A stretch of 64,000 nt of DNA from Rhizobium sophorae. GTDB lineage: Bacteria; Pseudomonadota; Alphaproteobacteria; Rhizobiales; Rhizobiaceae. The first letter of the stretch is position 1, and each line of letters opens with the position of its first letter. Positions 59,169-64,000 of the stretch are shown one piece after another. A model generated the notes under the pieces. The model saw nothing but the letters and a program-made list of their open reading frames with translations. It had not been told where the DNA came from and did no database searches. The DNA is taken from assembly GCF_013087515.1 (NCBI RefSeq), contig NZ_JABFCN010000034.1, positions 124,001-188,000 on the forward strand. Direction: 5' to 3'. A program made the position numbers and the translations under genes.

Positions 59169-60617
59169 TCAGGCAGGATGCCTATTCGTCGCGCTCGTCC
59201 GCAGCTTTTCGGCGATCTCACCGGCGATGAAGAAGGCATGCTCGGTCACCTGCGGCAGTCCCATCAGCTCGCCGAACGTGCCGCGCGCCAGCGGGCCGGA
59301 GATCAGCAGCGAAGGATCTGCCTTTCCTGACGGGCCGATCGCCTCCGAGCGCTCGGTGCAGGCAAGGCCGAGCCCGGTCGGATCGAGCGACAGGTGGCCG
59401 TCTGTCGCAAGTGCCGCAAGCCAGGGCTGGGTTTCAAGAATGCCGCCATGCGCCGGGCCGGTGGTGACGACGACGGCGTCATAACGTCTCTCCAGCGGCT
59501 GACGCTGATGACGCGGGTGCAGGGTGCAAAGAATGAACTCGCCCTCGATGCGCGCATCGGCAACCGAGCCGGCCAGGATATCGAGGCGACCTGCAGCAAC
59601 CGCCGCGTCGAGCACCGCCTCGACCTGCGGGGCGATGCGGAAACGATGCACATCCCAATAGGGACGCAGATGGCGGACGAGACGGCGTCGTTCGGCAACC
59701 GGCAGCGCCTGCCAGAGATCGTATCCCTGCGCCCGCACCTGATCGATCACCCCATGCCAGCTTATGCCCTGCGCCTTCGCCGCACCTATGGCGGCGCGGA
59801 TCCCTCTCAGCAGCGACACGGCTGAATGGGCCGCATCGGAGACGAAGTCGCCGAAGAGTTCCTGCGGTACCGGCGCATGCCCGCGAGACCGCAGACCGCG
59901 GCGCGAGATCGCGGTGACCGGACCGTCATGCCCGCGCTGCGCCAGCGAGGCAATGACATCGGCGGCCGTCAGGCCGTTGCCGATGATCAGCACCCGGTCC
60001 TGCGGGCGGATCACTTCGAGCACGCCCGGCTTGGTGGTATCGGCGACGAAACGGGGATGGGCAGCAAGCCGGGTCGCAAGCCGGCCGGGGGCTATCGGCG
60101 GCGGATGGCTGGTGGCGATCGCGACGATATCGGCCTCCGTCACGCCGCCTCTGTCGTCGAGGATCGACCAACGACCGGCACGGGCTTCGACAGCCGTCAC
60201 CGCAGCGCGGCAATGACGCACGCTACCGTCTTCCAGTAGCGGCTTCAGCAGCGAGGCGACATATTCGCCGAACAGCCGGCGCCGGGGGAAGAGCGAGCCA
60301 TCGGGCTGCCTGGCCTCAGGGTCGCCGGCGACGGCGTCACGGGCTTCGATCCAGGCCAGGAATTCGCCGAGGTCATCGGGCTGCAGGCTCATCTTGGCGG
60401 CTGGAACATTGATGCGGTGGGCCGGATCGGCCGTGTCATAGGCAAGGCCGCGGCCGAGTTCGGCGCGCGGCTCGAAGACCACGATGGCAGGCTTGCCGCA
60501 GTTGGCTCTCGCTAGATGATAGGCGACACCGGCGCCGGAGACACCGCCACCGATGATGGCGACGACGGGCTGTTCAGATGTCGGGAGAGGCTTGGGCTGC
60601 ATGGTGGCCGGGATCAT
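59169..60617 (-). CDS. FAD/NAD(P)-binding oxidoreductase-like protein
   Basis: This 482-aa protein has an N-terminal Rossmann FAD motif (AIIGGGVSGAGVAYHLARA, about 20-40), the family block HRINVPAAKMSL, and a second nucleotide-binding motif VLIIGNGLTAADVIASLAQRG (about 195-215). This matches the FAD-NAD(P)-binding family of YdhS/HcaE-like proteins, often of unknown substrate. No membrane segments are seen. The start is either 60617 or 60602. It is followed at 108 bp by the EamA gene on the same strand. Confidence 0.8.
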   Translation of the reverse strand: MIPATMQPKPLPTSEQPVVAIIGGGVSGAGVAYHLARANCGKPAIVVFEPRAELGRGLAYDTADPAHRINVPAAKMSLQPDDLGEFLAWIEARDAVAGDPEARQPDGSLFPRRRLFGEYVASLLKPLLEDGSVRHCRAAVTAVEARAGRWSILDDRGGVTEADIVAIATSHPPPIAPGRLATRLAAHPRFVADTTKPGVLEVIRPQDRVLIIGNGLTAADVIASLAQRGHDGPVTAISRRGLRSRGHAPVPQELFGDFVSDAAHSAVSLLRGIRAAIGAAKAQGISWHGVIDQVRAQGYDLWQALPVAERRRLVRHLRPYWDVHRFRIAPQVEAVLDAAVAAGRLDILAGSVADARIEGEFILCTLHPRHQRQPLERRYDAVVVTTGPAHGGILETQPWLAALATDGHLSLDPTGLGLACTERSEAIGPSGKADPSLLISGPLARGTFGELMGLPQVTEHAFFIAGEIAEKLRTSATNRHPA

Positions 60618-60703
60618 TGCTTTCGATGCCTGAGCATAGAAGCGGGGCAGTGGTCACGCAATCCTCCTCCCCGATTGTCTATAATTATTATGTAGATTTA
60701 GCC

Positions 60704-61132
60704 TTACGCCGATATCGTCGTCGAGAACTCGGGATTGCCGCGGATGGTGTTGCTCACCGTGCAGATCTCGTCTTCGGCGGCATGGGCGATTTTCTGTCGG
60801 GTTTCTTCGTCGATATCGCCCTTGATCGAAAAAGCGATGTTGAACTTGGCAACGCGCGAAAGGCCTTCCGTCGCCTTCTCACCGGTGACCTCGGCGGTGA
60901 TCTCGCTGATCTTGTCGAGAACGCCCATCTGGCTGGCGACGATGCGGGCGCTCAGCACCAGGCAGGCCGAGAGCGAGGAATAGAGCAGATCGAGCGGATT
61001 GAAGCCCGGCTGCGACGGCGCGGTGACGATATCGATCTCGCCCTTGGTGGCGGAGGTGACATGCGGGAAACCGGTGCGGCCGACCACGGCGGTGGCGCCG
61101 GTCGGGCGGGGACGAACCTTGAGATCGGCCAT
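60704..61132 (-). CDS. OsmC/Ohr-family peroxiredoxin-like protein
   Basis: This 142-aa protein has the two redox Cys of the family: one in SSLSACLVLSAR (about Cys58) and one in EDEICTVSNTI (about Cys124). The fold segments GFNPLDLLYSSLSAC and IAFSIKGDIDEETRQKIAHAAED are typical of OsmC, which reduces organic hydroperoxides. GAGAGG precedes the ATG. It lies just downstream of the divergent gap before 61276. Confidence 0.9.
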   Translation of the reverse strand: MADLKVRPRPTGATAVVGRTGFPHVTSATKGEIDIVTAPSQPGFNPLDLLYSSLSACLVLSARIVASQMGVLDKISEITAEVTGEKATEGLSRVAKFNIAFSIKGDIDEETRQKIAHAAEDEICTVSNTIRGNPEFSTTISA

Positions 61133-61275
61133 ATTGAAATCCTCTCGCTAATATCCTGCAGATAGTGATTCCGCCTGATGCGGCAATGGCAAAGCCCGCC
61201 CACCGGTTTCGGAACCTTTCCATCCCTCATCAGTTGAATACACCTGAACGAAATCAGTGACAAAGGTGGATTGCG

Positions 61276-61536
61276 ATGGTGCATGTCCGCAGCATGGATA
61301 ACCAAGGCCGGCGGATGGATGCGCGCGATCGGCTGATCGTCGCGCTCTATGCGCAGCTGAAGGCCGAGCGGGAGACGCGCGAAACGCTGGAATGGGCGAT
61401 CCGCAACGGCGCCGTCTCCCAGGAAGTGCTGGAAGCCATCGCTGCCGATCCGGTTCCGGTCGTCACCAGCGAGGATATCGCATCGCTGGAGAAGATCGTT
61501 GCGCTCGACGAACGGCGCAAACCAAATCGGAACTAG
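61276..61536 (+). CDS. Conserved hypothetical protein, 86 aa
   Basis: A small, charged, mainly helical protein (RDRLIVALYAQLKAERETRETLEWAIRNG) with no membrane segment. AGGTGG seven bases before the ATG supports the start. It is divergent from the osmC gene and lies 45 bp before the DUF2188 gene, so it may be part of the ku operon. No function is recognised. Confidence 0.65.
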   Translation: MVHVRSMDNQGRRMDARDRLIVALYAQLKAERETRETLEWAIRNGAVSQEVLEAIAADPVPVVTSEDIASLEKIVALDERRKPNRN

Positions 61537-61581
61537 CCGCCGACATCATGCACCCTATTTAGTTGAGAGAGGAGATTCGAA

Positions 61582-61815
61582 ATGGCCGATATCACCTATC
61601 AGGTCGTGCCGCATGACAATGGCTGGGCCTATAAGCTCGGCGACACACTTTCGGAGACCTATGCGACAGCGGATGAAGCGATTATCCATGCCAAGGACGC
61701 TGCATCGCGCCAGAAGATCGGCAATGGCGATGCGTTGCTCGCCTATCCCGCACCCGACGGCCGCGGCTGGGCATTTCAGGAACTCGAAACCGACAAGAGC
61801 GGCAGCCGGCTCTGA
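61582..61815 (+). CDS. DUF2188-type small protein
   Basis: This 77-aa protein starts MADITYQVVPHDNGWAYKLGD and contains the family pattern of a small alpha/beta domain (TADEAIIHAKDAASRQKI, GRGWAFQELETDKSG). DUF2188 proteins often lie near stress or DNA-repair genes, and here the ku gene follows after 18 bp. GAGAGGAG precedes the ATG. The role is unknown. Confidence 0.8.
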   Translation: MADITYQVVPHDNGWAYKLGDTLSETYATADEAIIHAKDAASRQKIGNGDALLAYPAPDGRGWAFQELETDKSGSRL

Positions 61816-61833
61816 TCTGCGACGGAGGATGGA

Positions 61834-62688
61834 ATGGCCGCTCGGGCAAGCTGGAAGGGTCATCTGAAGGTGGGCGACCTTGCCTGCGCCGTCGGGCTCT
61901 ACACCGCCGTTTCCTCCTCCGACCGCGTCTCCTTCAACATCATCAACCGCAGGACCGGCCACCGGGTGGAACGGCAATTCGTCGATAGCGAGACCGGCAA
62001 GCCGGTCGAGCGGAGCGACCAGGTCAAGGGCTACCAGATGGAGAATGGCGACTACATCGTCATCGAGGGCGACGAGATCGCCGAAATCATGCCGGAAAGC
62101 GACAAGGTCCTCAATATCAAGGCTTTCATTGCCTACGACGATATCGACAAGCTTTATTTCGACCGCCCTTACTATCTCGCGCCCGTCGACGAACATGATG
62201 AGGAGGCGCTGTCGCTGATCGCCAGGGGCATGCGTGACGGCAAGGTCGCGGCTCTGGCCGAAGCCGTGCTTTTCCGGCGCAACCGGACGCTGCTGATCCG
62301 CCCGCATGACAACTACATCGTCGCGACGATGCTGAATTTCGACTACGAGGTGCGCTCGGCCGATACGGTTTTCGAAGACATTCCCGACATCAAGTTCGAC
62401 AAGGAAATGATCGAACTTGCGGGCCATATCATTGGCACCAAGCACGGCAGCTTCGAACCGAGCACATACGAAGATCGCTACGAGGCTGCCCTTGTCGAGC
62501 TGGTGAAGGCGAAGATCGAGGGCCGGGCGCCACCGAAGAAGAAACCGGCTCCGGAACGCAAGGTCGTCGACCTGATGGAAGCGCTGCGCCAGAGCGCGAA
62601 GATGAGCGGCAAGGCGCCAGCAAAGAAGGTCCCGGCGAAGAAGAAGGCGCCTTCGCGCAGCGACAGCCGCAGCAAGAAGGCAAGCTGA
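61834..62688 (+). CDS. ku: Non-homologous end-joining protein Ku (copy 1)
   Basis: This 284-aa bacterial Ku homologue forms a homodimeric ring on DNA ends and recruits LigD. The Ku core (about 5-230) has WKGHLKVGDLACAVGLYTA, QVKGYQMENGDYIVIE, RPYYLAPVDEHDEEA and VAALAEAVLFRRNRTLLIRP. A C-terminal Lys/Ala/Ser-rich tail (KAPAKKVPAKKKAPSR) is typical of DNA-binding extensions. GGAGGA precedes the ATG. A probable ligD start follows immediately at 62690. Confidence 0.93.
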   Translation: MAARASWKGHLKVGDLACAVGLYTAVSSSDRVSFNIINRRTGHRVERQFVDSETGKPVERSDQVKGYQMENGDYIVIEGDEIAEIMPESDKVLNIKAFIAYDDIDKLYFDRPYYLAPVDEHDEEALSLIARGMRDGKVAALAEAVLFRRNRTLLIRPHDNYIVATMLNFDYEVRSADTVFEDIPDIKFDKEMIELAGHIIGTKHGSFEPSTYEDRYEAALVELVKAKIEGRAPPKKKPAPERKVVDLMEALRQSAKMSGKAPAKKVPAKKKAPSRSDSRSKKAS

Positions 62689-62689
62689 G

Positions 62690-62740
62690 ATGGCTCTCGA
62701 AACCTATCAGGCGAAACGCGATTTCACGGCCGATGCGGCT
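62690..62740 (+). pseudogene. ligD: Probable 5' remnant of ligD
   Basis: Right after ku an ATG opens MALETYQAKRDFTADAA, which matches the usual start of rhizobial LigD (the KRDF motif before the phosphoesterase domain). Similarity stops after about 15 codons, and the frame then runs through unrelated sequence into the end of the convergent ku gene. This suggests that ligD was deleted or replaced, leaving only its first codons. The family match rests on memory of LigD N-termini. Confidence 0.5.
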
Positions 62741-62837
62741 CGATGCCTTGCCGAGAGATCCCTAGGACGGGTTTTTCGCCTCGGCGAAACCGCTGGAGAA
62801 GAAGAGGCGATAGCGCAGATGCTTCTGCCGACCGTAG

Positions 62838-63641
62838 CTAACGGGGCTTGCGCCCATCTTCCGCAGCCAGGCTTTTCTTCAACGCATCCATGATATTGAT
62901 GACATTGCCGGTCGATTTCACCGGTGCAGGTTTTTGCGCGGGCGCCGCCTTCTTCAGGCTCTGCTGCTTGCCGCGGATCATCGACTTTAGACGTTTCTGG
63001 ATCGGATCCTGCACCATGGTCGGGCTCCAATCCTTCGTCTCTTCCTTCACCAGTTGCTTCATCAGCGTCAGCAGCTTGGTGTCGATCTCGGTTTTGTCGT
63101 CGAGTTCGGCAACGGGATCACGCACCTCGTCGCCATAACGCAGGGTCCACAGAACGATGCCTTTGCCCAGCGGTTCCAGCAGCACCGCACGCTCGCGGCG
63201 ATAAAGGACAAGGCGGGCAATGCCGACGACGTCATTTGCCTTCATCGCCTCGCGGATGACGCAAAAGGCTTCCACGCCGACCTTGTCCTCCGGCGCCAGA
63301 AAATGCGGTTTGTCGTACCAGATCCAATCGATCGAGCCGCGCGGCACGAATGTGTCGATCTCGATGGTGCGGGTGCTTTCGAGCCCGACTTCCTCGATCT
63401 CTTCGTCCTCGAGAAGGACATAGTCGTCTTCGCCGCGCGGATAGCCCTTCACCTGGTCCCGCTCGGCCACCGGTTTGTGGGTGACGCTGTCGACATAACG
63501 GCTTTCGACGCGGTTCTTCGTCTGGCGATTGAGGACGTGGAAACGGACCTTGTTGCTTTCGGTCGTTGCCGGCGTCAGCGAGACGGCCGCGGTGACGAGC
63601 GAGAGCTTGAGATAGCCTTTCCAGAATGTCTGACGTGCCAT
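62838..63641 (-). CDS. ku: Non-homologous end-joining protein Ku (copy 2)
   Basis: This is a second Ku homologue, 267 aa, convergent with copy 1 and clearly paralogous (FWKGYLKLSLVTAAVSLTPA, QVKGYPRGEDDYVLLEDEE, GIARLVLYRRERAVLLEPLG). The C-terminal tail is shorter and less Lys-rich (KSLAAEDGRKPR). I chose the ATG at 63641 (MARQTFWKG) with GGACAG upstream over the open frame to 63710, because other Ku start with this motif. Several ku genes per genome are normal in rhizobia, and heterodimers are possible. Confidence 0.93.
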   Translation of the reverse strand: MARQTFWKGYLKLSLVTAAVSLTPATTESNKVRFHVLNRQTKNRVESRYVDSVTHKPVAERDQVKGYPRGEDDYVLLEDEEIEEVGLESTRTIEIDTFVPRGSIDWIWYDKPHFLAPEDKVGVEAFCVIREAMKANDVVGIARLVLYRRERAVLLEPLGKGIVLWTLRYGDEVRDPVAELDDKTEIDTKLLTLMKQLVKEETKDWSPTMVQDPIQKRLKSMIRGKQQSLKKAAPAQKPAPVKSTGNVINIMDALKKSLAAEDGRKPR

Positions 63642-63875
63642 GTCTGTCCTGTCTCCCGGACACGGTTGGGCATTGCAATCAACGGCGGGTTCGGTCTTTG
63701 GTTCCGGCAATTGAAGATTTCGTTGATCAGATGCGGTGGGTGCATTTCCCTTTCATGGATCGGCTGCCATGCCCGAGCATTGCGGGCGGAGGGACCAGAG
63801 CCACTCTTTCCTTGCCACCGCCATTTTCCTCTTCAATAATGAAAGCCCCAAGACGTCAGGATATCGGTAATCTGA

Positions 63876-64000
63876 ATGTTGCGACTTTTCGCCAACCTCG
63901 TCATCGTCCTCGCATGCAATTTCTTTCTCATCGTCGGCAATGCTGGCACGTCCTTCGCACAGGAATGCCCTGACCCGACAAAAGCCACGAATGCCTCGGC
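63876..64000 (+). CDS. Exported protein, partial (5' end only)
   Basis: ATG at 63876 starts a frame open to the window edge, about 41 residues. It begins with a signal peptide (MLRLFANLVIVLACNFFLIV, predicted cut near SFA-QE) followed by ECPDPTKATNAS. No family can be named from this much. The start is plausible rather than proven, because the ribosome site is weak. Confidence 0.5.
   Translation, partial: MLRLFANLVIVLACNFFLIVGNAGTSFAQECPDPTKATNAS

Overview
The window is chromosomal DNA of a fast-growing rhizobium, most like the Rhizobium leguminosarum/etli group. The evidence is the high G+C coding DNA, the Rem and VisN/VisR motility regulators, the rhizobial motor proteins MotC and MotE, two CheY proteins with CheS and CheT, and a gene order close to the Sinorhizobium meliloti flagellar/chemotaxis region. 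This placement rests on gene content and order; no database search was run.

Bases 1-41653 are one motility island. From left to right: partial flgE; rem; a motB-motC-fliK-transglycosylase operon led by a FliH-like gene; four flagellin genes (flaD, flaC, flaB, flaA), the last three each followed by a terminator; a plus-strand O-GlcNAc-transferase-like gene (12559-14532) inserted between flaA and fliP; a rod/ring/export operon on the minus strand (flgB-flgC-fliE-flgG-flgA-flgI-motE-flgH-fliL-fliP); flgF-fliI plus a small membrane protein; the plus-strand motor/switch genes motA-fliM-fliN-fliG-flhB plus one unknown; visN-visR; fliF; and the chemotaxis operon (icpA-cheS-cheY1-cheA-cheW-cheR-cheB-cheY2-cheD-cheT). 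VisNR would control Rem, and Rem the structural genes. The Che proteins set motor speed through CheY2, with CheY1/CheS as phosphate sink.

Bases 41654-49217 hold a small membrane peptide, a GT39 glycosyltransferase, a 214-bp inverted-repeat element, an XRE repressor divergent from a YbaL-type antiporter, a secreted or membrane unknown, and a fused secDF. Bases 49316-56485 are a dense two-component island: a soluble kinase, two single-domain receivers, a LuxR-type regulator, a polytopic kinase with a FixL-like PAS, a further receiver, and a receiver-kinase-receiver hybrid.

Bases 56570-64000 hold a dioxygenase/hydrolase fusion, an EamA transporter, an FAD/NAD(P) protein, OsmC, two small proteins, two convergent ku genes separated by what looks like the first codons of a lost ligD, and the start of an exported protein cut by the window edge.

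Short palindromic intergenic repeats occur throughout, at about seven sites in three families plus the 214-bp element. The points most worth following are the flagellin-linked OGT homologue, the shared promoter/leader blocks of flaA/flaB/flaC, the chemoreceptor globin without its heme histidine, the FixL-like PAS kinase with its receiver partners, and the ligD relic.
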